This document shows, one piece after another, positions 24,469 through 32,092 of a DNA stretch of 51,234 nucleotides. The translations under genes and the position numbers were made by a program. Positions within the stretch are counted from its first letter, which is position 1. The number at the start of each line of letters is the position of its first letter. The stretch comes from Streptomyces sp. DH37 (GTDB lineage Bacteria > Actinomycetota > Actinomycetes > Streptomycetales > Streptomycetaceae): assembly GCF_029813835.1 (NCBI RefSeq), contig NZ_JARVKV010000051.1, positions 1 through 51,234 of the forward strand, written 5' to 3'. Under the pieces are notes generated by a model, which searched no databases, was not told where the DNA came from, and saw only the letters and a program-made list of their open reading frames with translations.

Positions 24469-24672
24469 GCGCTGGCCGACTGGTGCTTCACCGACCCGGG
24501 CCTGTTCCGCCTGGAGCCAGGGCACCGCACCGACAATCCGGCCTCCTGTCGCATGGCCCGCGCGGCGGGGTCCGCACCCGAGGGCCTGCAACGGCGGAAG
24601 CTCGCCCATGACGGTGTCCGCTACGACGTCGAGCTGCACGCACGGCCGGCGACGGACCCGCGCCCGGGGTAG
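24469..24672 (+). pseudogene. GNAT acetyltransferase, C-terminal fragment
   Basis: The frame encodes ALADWCFTDPGLFRLEPGH, RTDNPASCRMARAAGSAPEG and KLAHDGVRYDVELHAR, the last third of a RimJ/RimL-type GNAT N-acetyltransferase (acetyl-CoA helix and final strands). The first two thirds are absent and there is no start site. The fragment lies head to head with another remnant at 24305-24436, so both 5' ends were lost at the same point, near 24437-24468. Confidence 0.75.
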
Positions 24673-24842
24673 CCAGGCCGAAACGCCGTGGAAGCGGCGT
24701 GGTCCTCCTCATCGGGTGACATCGGCTGCCAGGCGTTCCGCACACGCCAGGTGAGAATCCACTGCGCCGCACCACGGAAGCAGTGTCGGTGAGGTGCCTA
24801 CCTACGGACGTCTCCGATGTGAAGGAGAGGTGCCGCACGTCC

Positions 24843-25058
24843 GTGATCGGACTCGACATCGATGACGACGCCCCGGAGCGCGCCATGTCGCCGGCCGAGG
24901 GCAGGACCAGGACGGAGACGGCCGACCCGGCCCTCGACTTCTACGTGGAGCGGCAGGAGCGTGCGACGCGCATCGGCCTTCACCTCGAGCGTGCGCGCAC
25001 GTGGGGCGCCGTCGAGGACGCCGAGCACCTGCACGATGCGGGGAAGCGCAACCGGTGA
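24843..25058 (+). CDS. Possible small hypothetical protein
   Basis: A 71-aa charged frame beginning at GTG 24843, with AAGGAGAGG about 14 nt upstream. ATG 24885, with CGGAG 7 nt upstream, is an alternative. The C-terminal half (ALDFYVERQERATRIGLHLERARTWGAVEDAEHL) looks helical. No family is recognised. It might be a remnant, since the neighbourhood is decayed. Confidence 0.35.
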   Translation: MIGLDIDDDAPERAMSPAEGRTRTETADPALDFYVERQERATRIGLHLERARTWGAVEDAEHLHDAGKRNR

Positions 25059-25123
25059 ACTCCTCCTGACCTTTCCGGCTGCGCGAGGGCCGTGTGCGGC
25101 GCCCGGGACCGCCGCCTCATCAG

Positions 25124-25164
25124 CCGTGTGTCCCCGGACCGCCCGGCGGTCCGGGGACACACGG
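25124..25164 (-). terminator. Strong terminator after the SDR-TetR-MDR operon
   Basis: A perfect 18-bp stem (25124-25141 with 25147-25164) with a 5-nt loop begins 25 nt past the quinone-oxidoreductase-like stop. Confidence 0.85.
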
Positions 25165-25188
25165 CGTCGGCGGGCGGTCCGGCAGGGC

Positions 25189-26181
25189 TCAGGGCCGGAC
25201 GACGACGCGGCCGGTGGTGGTGCCGTCGGCGACGCGCTGGACGGCGTCGGCCGCGTCCTCCATCGGCACGCGCTCGCTCACCAGCGGCCTGACCGCGCCC
25301 TGCTCGGCGAGCTTGGTCAGCTCCTCGTGGCAGGCCCGGACGGCGGCCGGGTCGTGGGTGTTGTACAGACCCCAGTGCAGGCCGAGGATCGCGTAGTTCT
25401 TCACCAGGACGTGGTTGAGGCCGGGGCTGGGGATGGTGCCGCCGGCGAAGCCGACGACCACGATCCGGCCCTCGAAGGCGACGCACTTGGTGGAGGCGGT
25501 GTACGCGTCGCCGCCGACCGGGTCGTAGACCACGTCCGCGCCGTGGCCGCCGGTGGCCTCCTTGACCGCCTCGGCCAGGCCCCGTACGCCGTCGACCGCG
25601 CGCCGGTCGATCACCGCGTCGCAGCCCAGCTCCCGGGCCACCGCGGCCTTCTCCGGGCCGCCCACCACGCCGATCACGGTCGCGCCCGCCGCCTTGCCGA
25701 GCTGGACGGCCGCGCTGCCCACGCCTCCGGCGGCGGCGTGGACCAGCAGCGTCTCGCCGGCCCGGAGGCGGGCGCGGCGGTGGAGGCCGAACCAGCCGGT
25801 CTGGTAGCCGATGTGGAGGGCGGCGGCCTCGGCGTCGTCCAGCGCCTCGGGGGCGGGGGCGCACCGGGCCTCGTCGACCGCCACCAGTTCGGCGAAGGCG
25901 CCGTGGGGCAGATCGGGCTGGGCGATGACCCGGGTGCCGGTCCCGGTGGCCGTGCCCTCCCCCGCCGCCACGACCTCGCCGCACAGCTCCACGCCGGGGG
26001 TGAAGGGCAGCGGGGGCCTCACCTGGTAGTGGCCGCGGCACAGCAGCGCGTCGGGGAAGTTGACGTTCGCCGCCCGTACGCGCAGCAGGAGGCGGCCGGG
26101 GCCCGGTTCGGGGTCCGGGACCTCCTCCAGCCGCATCGCCTCGCGCGGTTCGCCGTTCTCGTGGACGCGCCATGCCTTCAC
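25189..26181 (-). CDS. Zinc-binding/NADPH:quinone oxidoreductase-type MDR dehydrogenase
   Basis: A 330-aa medium-chain dehydrogenase of the quinone oxidoreductase (QOR) type, NADPH-dependent. It has the GroES-like N-terminus, NFPDALLCRGHYQVRPPLPFTPG, and the nucleotide site LLVHAAAGGVGSAAVQLGKAAGA. Zinc ligands are absent, as in QOR proteins. The GTG has GGAGG 7 nt upstream. It is third in an operon with a TetR regulator and an SDR, probably for breakdown of a lipid-like or acyl-CoA substrate. A 7-nt tandem repeat lies just upstream. Confidence 0.9.
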   Translation of the reverse strand: MKAWRVHENGEPREAMRLEEVPDPEPGPGRLLLRVRAANVNFPDALLCRGHYQVRPPLPFTPGVELCGEVVAAGEGTATGTGTRVIAQPDLPHGAFAELVAVDEARCAPAPEALDDAEAAALHIGYQTGWFGLHRRARLRAGETLLVHAAAGGVGSAAVQLGKAAGATVIGVVGGPEKAAVARELGCDAVIDRRAVDGVRGLAEAVKEATGGHGADVVYDPVGGDAYTASTKCVAFEGRIVVVGFAGGTIPSPGLNHVLVKNYAILGLHWGLYNTHDPAAVRACHEELTKLAEQGAVRPLVSERVPMEDAADAVQRVADGTTTGRVVVRP

Positions 26182-26204
26182 CTGAGGCCTCCGCCCTGTT
26201 CGTG

Positions 26205-26239
26205 GTCGTGGGTCGTGGGTCGTGGGTCGTGGGTCGTGT
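26205..26239. repeat. Tandem heptamer GTCGTGG, about five copies
   Basis: Four perfect copies of GTCGTGG and a fifth ending in T lie between the MDR start and the TetR stop. A short simple repeat, likely to vary by slippage. Confidence 0.9.
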
Positions 26240-26283
26240 CGGATTCTTCGGGGGCACCGGGGCCGCGGGCCCACGGTGGGGGC

Positions 26284-26889
26284 CTACGGCCGCAGCGCCC
26301 GCAGCAGCAGGTCCGCCAGGTGGTCGGCGACCTCCTGCGGGGTCATGCGGCCGCCGGGCCGGTACCAGGTGCTGAGGTGGTGGACGGAGCCGAAGTGGTA
26401 GTCCACCACCAGGTCGGCCGGGGTGGCGGTGCTGAACACCCCCGCCTTCTGCCCCTCCTCGATCAGGGCGCGGAACCGCTCGTGGTAGCGGCGGCGCTCC
26501 GCCCTCACCTGCTTCTGCTTGTCCTCGCTGAGCTGGTGCATGGAGCGGAAGAAGATCGACGCGTCGTCGAGGTTGTCGATGGTGGTGACGACGACGTCGG
26601 CCGCGGCGTCGCGCAGCCGCCGCTCCACGGGGGCGTCGGCCTCCGCGAAGGCGTCCAGGCGCTCCTGCTGGAGGCGCAGCACCCGGCCGTAGATCTCGTG
26701 CAGCAGATCGTCCTTGGAGCCGAAGTAGTGGTAGAGGGCGCCCTTGGTGACGCCCGCCGCCTCGACGATCTCCTGGACGGACGTGCGGTCGTAGCCGCGG
26801 TCGGCGAACAGCCGGGTGGCGGCGGCCAGCAGCCGCTGCGGGACCGGCTGGTCGGTGGTGCCCTGCCGCTGGTTCGCCGAGCTCGTCAT
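26284..26889 (-). CDS. TetR-family regulator of the SDR-MDR operon
   Basis: A 201-aa TetR repressor. The N-terminal HTH region is RLLAAATRLFADRGYDRTS ... VTKGALYHYFGSKDDLLHEI; the C-terminal ligand domain resembles regulators of acyl-CoA metabolism (KstR2/FadR-like, by overall pattern). The Shine-Dalgarno AGGAGGAAG is 6 nt before the ATG. The likely operator is the ACCGACTGGT-containing repeat in front of the SDR gene, with a second copy before the APH/ACAD operon at 20304. Confidence 0.88.
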   Translation of the reverse strand: MTSSANQRQGTTDQPVPQRLLAAATRLFADRGYDRTSVQEIVEAAGVTKGALYHYFGSKDDLLHEIYGRVLRLQQERLDAFAEADAPVERRLRDAAADVVVTTIDNLDDASIFFRSMHQLSEDKQKQVRAERRRYHERFRALIEEGQKAGVFSTATPADLVVDYHFGSVHHLSTWYRPGGRMTPQEVADHLADLLLRALRP

Positions 26890-26915
26890 GGCGCTTCCTC
26901 CTGCTCCTGGTGGTC

Positions 26916-27695
26916 TTACCGGACCTGCTGGTCCCGCTGGATTGTCTCCAGCTTCCGCTGCACATGATTCATCGCGTCCAGCCACGCGTCGGTGTCGGAT
27001 GCCCGGGCGACGGCGTAGCGGCCGACCTCCGGGTGCGGCAGGACCAGGAAGCGCCCGGCGTCGATCGCCTCCAGCACGGCCCGCGCGACGTCCTCCGGCT
27101 CGATGGCCGTGCCCTTGAGGACCAGGTCGCCGGCGGTGGAGGAGGCGGCGAGCATGTCGGTGCGCACGCCCTGCGGGCAGACCGCGTGGACGTCGATCCC
27201 GCGGTGGCGGTAGGTGACCGACAGCCACTCGGCGAAGGCGAGGGCGGCGTGCTTGGAGACGCTGTAGGGCGCGGTGCCGACCATGGTGAGCATCCCGGCG
27301 GCCGAGACGGTGGCGACGAAGCGGCCCCGGCCGCGCTCCAGCCACTCGGGCAGCAGCGCGCGCGCCGCGCGTACGTGGGCCATGACGTTGACGTCCCAGG
27401 CGGCGTCCCAGACGGCGTCCTCGGCCTCGGGGCCGCCGACGGGGGCGATGCCGGCGTTGGCGCAGAAGACGTCGACCGCGCCGCCGAGGGCCTCGCGGGC
27501 GGCGGGGACGACCTCCGAGGCGTCGCCGGGCACCGCCGTGCCGCCGATCTCGGCGGCGACGGCCCGCGCCCGCCCGGCGTCGAGGTCGTTGACGACGACC
27601 CGGGCGCCGCGCGCGGCGAAGGCGCGGGCCAGGGCCGCGCCGATGCCGCCGCCCGCTCCGGTCACCACGACGCCCGCGTCCCGCAGGTTCTCCAT
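26916..27695 (-). CDS. Short-chain dehydrogenase/reductase
   Basis: A 259-aa classical SDR. It has the cofactor motif TGAGGGIG (Asp in VVNDLDAG suggests NAD), NAG as CANAGIAPVGG, catalytic Ser in TVSAAGM, and YSVSK. It may oxidise a hydroxyacyl or steroid-like substrate; the exact one is unknown. First gene of the leftward SDR-TetR-MDR operon. GAGGGG lies upstream of the ATG. Confidence 0.92.
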   Translation of the reverse strand: MENLRDAGVVVTGAGGGIGAALARAFAARGARVVVNDLDAGRARAVAAEIGGTAVPGDASEVVPAAREALGGAVDVFCANAGIAPVGGPEAEDAVWDAAWDVNVMAHVRAARALLPEWLERGRGRFVATVSAAGMLTMVGTAPYSVSKHAALAFAEWLSVTYRHRGIDVHAVCPQGVRTDMLAASSTAGDLVLKGTAIEPEDVARAVLEAIDAGRFLVLPHPEVGRYAVARASDTDAWLDAMNHVQRKLETIQRDQQVR

Positions 27696-27774
27696 GTGCC
27701 CACCCCTCGTCTCGTGCCGGCCGCCGGAACCGGCCGCTGGGACCGGTCATCGGAGGTTCACGGAATTTCCTCAC

Positions 27775-27792
27775 AGACTAACCAGTCGGTAT
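27775..27792. promoter_or_regulatory. TetR-type operator upstream of the SDR operon
   Basis: Read on the minus strand, ATACCGACTGGTTAGTCT starts with the same 12 bases (ATACCGACTGGT) as the site at 20304-20321. The other half is less symmetric. It is 80 nt upstream of the SDR ATG. Confidence 0.55.
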
Positions 27793-27875
27793 GTGGCATC
27801 GGAAGATTCGGGGGCACACGGATCCATTAGAGGGTCCGGTACGTCCCAACGATGACGGCTGTGGTCACTTACGTC

Positions 27876-27892
27876 GGAGGTGGTACGCGTTG
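27876..27892 (+). promoter_or_regulatory. Shine-Dalgarno and TTG start of the 176-aa hypothetical gene
   Basis: GGAGGTGG (27876-27883) is followed after 6 nt by TTG (27890-27892). No ATG or GTG in this frame is better placed, so a TTG start is indicated. Confidence 0.65.
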
Positions 27893-28420
27893 GCCGGTTT
27901 CAACGCCCTGGCAGAACAGGTTCGTGATCCCGGGAGAGACCCGTCCCAGCGCAGGCAGGCGCTGCGCAAGTGCCTTGAGCGCTTCGCACCGTACGGGCAC
28001 CGTGCCACCTGGCACCACCTGTGCGCCCGCGCGGGCATCTCCCCGGACGACCGCAGTCCCGATCCGGAGCGGCTGGTGGCCGCCCTGGAGGAGTTGGAGG
28101 AGGCCCGGGAGGTGTGGCTGGCGTACGAGCGCGACTTCGCGCGGCGGCGCAGGGAGCAGAAGTACGAGGGCGTCCGGCAGCCGCCGGGAGACGCCTGGCA
28201 CCGGCGCTGCTGGGGCGGTCGCGGGCTCCTGCCCGTCGAGGACCCGGACGCCGCGCCGCCCGCCCCGCTGGCGGACGTCGTACGCCGGCTGGTCCGGGAG
28301 GCCGAGGCGCGCGAGGCGCAGCGCGCGGCGCAGGCGATGCACAGAGCCCGGCAGGCGCAGCGGGGAGCGGCGGCGCACCGTTCCGTGGGTTCCGTGGGGA
28401 GGATGGCGGTCAGCCACTGA
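27890..28420 (+). CDS. Hypothetical helical, Arg-rich protein
   Basis: A 176-aa protein with no recognised family. It has a folded N-terminal part (ALRKCLERFAPYGHRATWHHLCARAGISPDD) and a coiled-coil-like middle (LEELEEAREVWLAYERDFARRRREQKY). Another charged helix, EAEAREAQRAAQAMHRARQAQRG, is close to the C-terminus. No membrane segment. The TTG start is based on a strong ribosome site. A very stable hairpin follows it, so it is a single-gene unit. Confidence 0.65.
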   Translation: MAGFNALAEQVRDPGRDPSQRRQALRKCLERFAPYGHRATWHHLCARAGISPDDRSPDPERLVAALEELEEAREVWLAYERDFARRRREQKYEGVRQPPGDAWHRRCWGGRGLLPVEDPDAAPPAPLADVVRRLVREAEAREAQRAAQAMHRARQAQRGAAAHRSVGSVGRMAVSH

Positions 28421-28528
28421 CGGTCCGGAGGTCCGGTCACGGGGCCGCGAGGGGGCCTGGTTCCGCGCGGCCCGGACACGGCCGGGCCTTCGGTCCGGAC
28501 GGGCTCGGGGAGTTCCGGTGGGGTACGG

Positions 28529-28574
28529 ACGCGCCACGGCGGGTCCCGGATGTCCGGGGCCCGCCGTGGCGCGT
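28529..28574 (+). terminator. Very stable hairpin after the 176-aa hypothetical gene
   Basis: Outer 15-bp stem (28529-28543 with 28560-28574) continues into an inner TCCCGGA/TCCGGGG stem with a 2-nt loop, in total about 22 bp. It insulates the MaoC promoter at 28600. Confidence 0.8.
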
Positions 28575-28599
28575 CACGGGGCGGGCGCGGGACGGACCG

Positions 28600-28628
28600 T
28601 TGACATGTCCGAAGCCGCCCACCATCCT
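28600..28628 (+). promoter_or_regulatory. Promoter of the MaoC dehydratase gene
   Basis: A consensus -35 TTGACA (28600-28605) is followed after 17 nt by CATCCT (28623-28628), a weak -10. The operator at 28627-28642 overlaps the likely transcription start, fitting repression. Confidence 0.55.
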
Positions 28629-28642
28629 GAGCAAGCGCTTAG
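28627..28642. promoter_or_regulatory. Operator 1 of the MaoC/TetR pair
   Basis: CTGAGCAAGCGCTTAG is an inverted repeat (CTnAGC-N4-GCTnAG). It differs at only two positions from the site at 30025-30040 upstream of the TetR gene that converges with maoC. Confidence 0.7.
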
Positions 28643-28698
28643 TCGCATGCAGGACACCATGGACACCACGGTCACCACGGTTGGGGAGGCGAGCTTCG

Positions 28699-29163
28699 AT
28701 GGCGGAGCCGCGGGTTTTCACATCGGTCGACGAGCTGCGGGCTGCGGTCGGCGAGGAGTTGGGCACCAGCGACTGGCTGGAGGTCGACCAGAAGCGGATC
28801 GACCTGTTCGCGGACGCGACCGGCGACCACCAGTGGATCCACGTCGACCCGGAGAAGGCCGCCGCCGGGCCGTTCGGCACGACCATCGCGCACGGCTACC
28901 TGACGCTCTCGCTGCTGCCGGTGCTGGTGCCGCAGCTGATCCGCGTCGAGGGCGTGCGCATGGGCATCAACTACGGCGTGAACAAGGTCCGCTTCCCCTC
29001 CCCCGTGCCGGTCGGCTCGCGGGTGCGCGCGGGCGCGCGGATCGCGGACGTCACGGCGGTGGCGGAGGACTGCGCGCAGCTCACGGTGCAGGTCACGGTC
29101 GAGCGCGAGGGCGGCGACAAGCCGGTGTGCGTCGCCGAGAGCGTCGTGCGCTACTACCTCTAG
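28699..29163 (+). CDS. MaoC-family dehydratase (R-specific enoyl-CoA hydratase type)
   Basis: A 154-aa single hotdog-fold dehydratase. The hydratase 2 signature is present as FADATGDHQWIHVDPEKA, with the catalytic Asp and His, then GPFGTTIAHGYLTLSLLP. It would hydrate trans-2-enoyl-CoA to (R)-3-hydroxyacyl-CoA. GGAGG precedes the ATG by about 10 nt. It is convergent with a TetR gene that carries a near-identical operator, so the two form a small regulatory unit. Confidence 0.9.
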   Translation: MAEPRVFTSVDELRAAVGEELGTSDWLEVDQKRIDLFADATGDHQWIHVDPEKAAAGPFGTTIAHGYLTLSLLPVLVPQLIRVEGVRMGINYGVNKVRFPSPVPVGSRVRAGARIADVTAVAEDCAQLTVQVTVEREGGDKPVCVAESVVRYYL

Positions 29164-29196
29164 CCCGCATCCGGCCGGCCGACGCCGCCTCGGGAT

Positions 29197-29976
29197 TCAC
29201 GCGCCCCGGCCGCCCCCCTCGCCGGAGGGGCCGGCCGGGGCTCCGACCATCCTCAGCACCAGCCCGGCGTAGAGCTCGCCGATCTCCCCGGGGGTGCGCG
29301 TCCCGCCGGAGCGGAACCAGCGGGCGACGTCGATGCAGAGCGAGAGCACGGCCAGCGCCGTGCCCCGGATGTCGGGGACGGTGAAGTCCCCGGCGGCGAC
29401 CCCGTCCTCCAGGATGCCGCGCAGGATCTCCTCGCTGCGCCGGCGCAGGGCGACGATCTCGGCGTAGTGCTCCTCGGCCAGCGCGTTCAGCTCGTACTGC
29501 ACCACCCGGGCGGTGGTGTGGCGCTCGGCGTGCCAGCGGACGAAGGCGCGCACCGCGGCGGCGAGCCGGTCGGCGGGGGCCACGGCGCTGTTGCCGGCCT
29601 CGGTGAGGATGCGCACCGAGCGCTCGTGGCCGACCCGGCTGATCTGGTAGAGCAGCTCTTCCTTGGTGCGGTAGTGGATGTAGAGCGCGGCCGGGCTCAT
29701 TCCGGCGCGGGAGGCGATGTCCCGGGTGGTGGTGGCGTGGAAGCCGCGCTCGGCGAACGCCTCGACCGCCGCCAGCAGCAGCCGGCGGGCGGCGTCGGGG
29801 GCCACCTCGCCCCAGGAGTCGTCCGGCTCCCCGGCGCCGTTCGCGCCGTCCGGGGCCTCCTTCACGGTGTCCGGGGCCTCCTTCACGGTGTCCGCGGCGC
29901 CCGTAGTGCCCGCGGTGCTCGCGGTGTCCGCGGCGCCCGCGGCATCCACGGCCTTCGCTCCCGTCTCCGCAGCCAT
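29197..29976 (-). CDS. TetR-family regulator with long N-terminal extension
   Basis: A 259-aa TetR protein. The HTH begins near residue 60 (ARRLLLAAVEAFAERGFHATTTRDIASRAGMSPAALYIHYRTKEELL). The 55 residues before it are a low-complexity Ala/Thr/Asp-rich tail with a duplicated DTVKEAP heptad. The ATG at 29976 has GAGGTG upstream; ATG 30018 is also in frame but lacks one. Its operator is likely the repeat at 30025-30040, and it probably also represses maoC through the copy at 28627-28642. Confidence 0.88.
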   Translation of the reverse strand: MAAETGAKAVDAAGAADTASTAGTTGAADTVKEAPDTVKEAPDGANGAGEPDDSWGEVAPDAARRLLLAAVEAFAERGFHATTTRDIASRAGMSPAALYIHYRTKEELLYQISRVGHERSVRILTEAGNSAVAPADRLAAAVRAFVRWHAERHTTARVVQYELNALAEEHYAEIVALRRRSEEILRGILEDGVAAGDFTVPDIRGTALAVLSLCIDVARWFRSGGTRTPGEIGELYAGLVLRMVGAPAGPSGEGGGRGA

Positions 29977-30024
29977 CAGCACCTCGCCCGTTCGTCCCAC
30001 CGGGCGAACACCATACATCGGTTG

Positions 30025-30040
30025 CTGAGCAGCCGCTTAG
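30025..30040. promoter_or_regulatory. Operator 2 of the MaoC/TetR pair (autoregulation)
   Basis: CTGAGCAGCCGCTTAG lies 49 nt upstream of the TetR ATG and matches operator 1 at 14 of 16 positions. Confidence 0.7.
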
Positions 30041-30160
30041 AGGACCTGACGGAAGTCGCCCGGCGGCCGGGCGCCGGTCCGCCCGGCCGCCGGGCCGGCC
30101 ACGGGGGACCGCCGGCCCGGCCCCGTGCCGTACGGAGCCGGACGGGAGCGCTCCCACGAC

Positions 30161-30184
30161 GGAGGCGGGGATACCCCCGCCTCC
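30161..30184 (-). terminator. Terminator after the sugar dehydrogenase gene
   Basis: GGAGGCGGGG (30161-30170) pairs with CCCCGCCTCC (30175-30184) through a 4-nt loop. A second palindrome, GGGAGCGCTCCC (30144-30155), is adjacent. Confidence 0.7.
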
Positions 30185-30222
30185 GGGACCGGACCCCGGG
30201 ACCGGACCGGCGGACCGGCGGC

Positions 30223-31782
30223 TCAGCGGCCGATGGCGCAGGCGTCCCCGTTGAGCGTGAACCGCGGCGGCGCCGAGGCGTCGCCGGTGTGCCGGGCGAG
30301 GTAGCCGAGGGTCACGCTCGCGCCGGGCGCGATCGTGGCGTTGTGCGGGGCGTTGGTCGCCGTGACCACGTTGCTTCCCTGGGTGGTGTCCGTGTTCCAG
30401 TCGGAGACGACGGTCTGCCCGAGGGCCAGCGGGAACTCCAGCGTCCAGCCGTTCACCGGGGAGTCGCCGGTGTTGGTGACGGTGAGGTCCACCGTCGTGC
30501 CGGTGCCCCAGGACACCACGGTGCGGTCGATCCGGCAGGTGGGCTCCTCCCGCTCGAACGACACCCGGTGCAGGCCGCCGGGCAGGTCGTTGACCATGTA
30601 GAACTCCCCCTCGGCCGTGGTGCCGATCGACGTCACCTGGGTGGGCGTCTCCCCGATCTCGGCCTGCTCGTAGCCGCCCCTGCCGTCGGGGCGCAGCGCC
30701 CAGACCGTGGACGAGCAGTAGTCGGTGGCGATGTACGTGCCGCCGACCAGGTCGGCGTACTCCCGGCCCCGGTAGACGTGGCCGCCGATGACGGAGCAGC
30801 CGCCGGTGTACGGCGAGTACGTGAAGACCGGCTCGGTGTACTCCTCACCGGGCACGCAGTGGCCGCCCTCGAACCTCTCCAGGCCCTCGTAGCAGGACCA
30901 GCCCAGGTTCAGCCCGCCCCGTCCGGGCGCGAGGTGGTCGATCTCCTCCCAGCGGCCCTGGCCCACGTCGCCGATCCACATCGAGCCGTCGGCGCTGTCG
31001 AAGGAGAACCGCCACGGGTTGCGCAGTCCGTACAGCCATATCTCGTCGCGGGCGCCGGCGGTGCCGACGAAGGGGTTGTCCGCGGGGACGCAGTACGCGA
31101 GCGCGCCGCAGGCGCGGCTCACGTCGAGGCGCAGGATCTTGCCCAGCAGGGTGTCCAGCCGCTGTCCGGCGCGGAAGGGGTCCCCGGAGCCGCCGCCGTC
31201 GCCGATGCTCCAGTACAGGTTGCCGTCGGGGCCGAAGGCGAGCTGGCCGCCGTTGTGGTTGCTGTACTCGGCGTGCTCCTGGGAGAGCAGGGGCTCCAGG
31301 CGGGACTCGTCGAGCCGGTAGCGGGCGAGGGTGACCGCGCCGTCGGGCAGCGCGGTGTACGCCAGGTACAGGTCCTGGCTCTCGGCGAAGTCGGGCGGCA
31401 GGGCCATGCCGAGCAGGCCGCGCTCGTTGCCCGACAGGTCCACGGCCGAGGTGATGTCGAGGAGCGGGGTCCGGGCGAGGCCGGTGTCCGGGTGGTAGAC
31501 GCGGACGGTGCCGGGCTTCTCGGTGATGAACAGCCGGCCCGTGCCGTCGTCGGGGGCGGCGACGGCGGTGGGCCGCCTCAGTCCGGAGGCGACCTGGGTG
31601 GTGGTCGCGCTGAGCGACGGCAGGGGCACCGTCGAGGTGTCCGCCGCACCCGTGCGGGGCGGGGCGGTCCCCGCGGCGGCGGGGGGAGCCGCCGCGGAGG
31701 GCCGGGCGGCGGCGGGCAGCGGGGCGAGCACGGTCAGCAGGAGTGCGAGCAGGAGGGGACCGGTCCAGCGGCGTCGTAACAT
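30223..31782 (-). CDS. Secreted PQQ-type sugar dehydrogenase with C-terminal CBM2
   Basis: A 519-aa exported protein. It has a signal peptide (RRRWTGPLLLALLLTVLAPLPAAA), then a six-bladed soluble-glucose-dehydrogenase-like propeller. Characteristic segments are LFITEKPGTVRV, NERGLLGMA, NHNGGQLAFGPDGNLYWSIGDGG and LYGLRNPWRFSFD. From about 415 a cellulose-binding CBM2 follows (VTNTGDSPVNGWTLEFPL, NWNTD-like motif, IAPGASVTLGY). It would oxidise aldoses or oligosaccharides bound to plant or chitin-like polymer outside the cell. CTGGAG precedes the ATG. The gene stands alone. Confidence 0.88.
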   Translation of the reverse strand: MLRRRWTGPLLLALLLTVLAPLPAAARPSAAAPPAAAGTAPPRTGAADTSTVPLPSLSATTTQVASGLRRPTAVAAPDDGTGRLFITEKPGTVRVYHPDTGLARTPLLDITSAVDLSGNERGLLGMALPPDFAESQDLYLAYTALPDGAVTLARYRLDESRLEPLLSQEHAEYSNHNGGQLAFGPDGNLYWSIGDGGGSGDPFRAGQRLDTLLGKILRLDVSRACGALAYCVPADNPFVGTAGARDEIWLYGLRNPWRFSFDSADGSMWIGDVGQGRWEEIDHLAPGRGGLNLGWSCYEGLERFEGGHCVPGEEYTEPVFTYSPYTGGCSVIGGHVYRGREYADLVGGTYIATDYCSSTVWALRPDGRGGYEQAEIGETPTQVTSIGTTAEGEFYMVNDLPGGLHRVSFEREEPTCRIDRTVVSWGTGTTVDLTVTNTGDSPVNGWTLEFPLALGQTVVSDWNTDTTQGSNVVTATNAPHNATIAPGASVTLGYLARHTGDASAPPRFTLNGDACAIGR

Positions 31783-32092
31783 GTCGGCTCCAGGAACGGG
31801 GACGCTTGCACGGCGGTGGCGCTCTCCGGAGGCGGGCGCGACCGGACCGCGGCCCGCCGGCCCCGCCGGTCACGGGCAGCCGCGGGCGGGAGACGGGGAA
31901 CGCGGTGCGGGAGCCGGCCGGACCGGGCCGGCCGGGCGGCCGGGTTCCGTCCTCCGATGCGCCTTTCCGGGACCGTATCGGTTCCCCCTCCGCCACACCA
32001 GGTCCGTGCCGCGACTTCCGGCCCTCCCGGCCCTCCCCACCCTTCCGGCCCCACCGCTTCGGCCTCCTCGGCGGCGGGCGGCCGGAGGGCCG
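31783..32092. other. 310-nt gene-free gap
   Basis: Between the sugar dehydrogenase start and the acyl-CoA dehydrogenase stop I see no convincing gene. It holds a GC-rich half and a CT-rich half with imperfect CGGCCCTCC repeats (about 32011-32060). GGAACC with GATACGG near 31975-31995 on the minus strand could be an ECF-type promoter fragment, but the match is weak. Confidence 0.5.

Noticed and set aside
22697..25123. Decayed stretch considered as a mobile element
   Set aside because: No transposase, integrase or terminal repeats were found. Deletion remnants explain it better.
26205..26239. Tandem heptamer considered as a CRISPR-like or regulatory array
   Set aside because: The units are contiguous without spacers, so it is a simple repeat.
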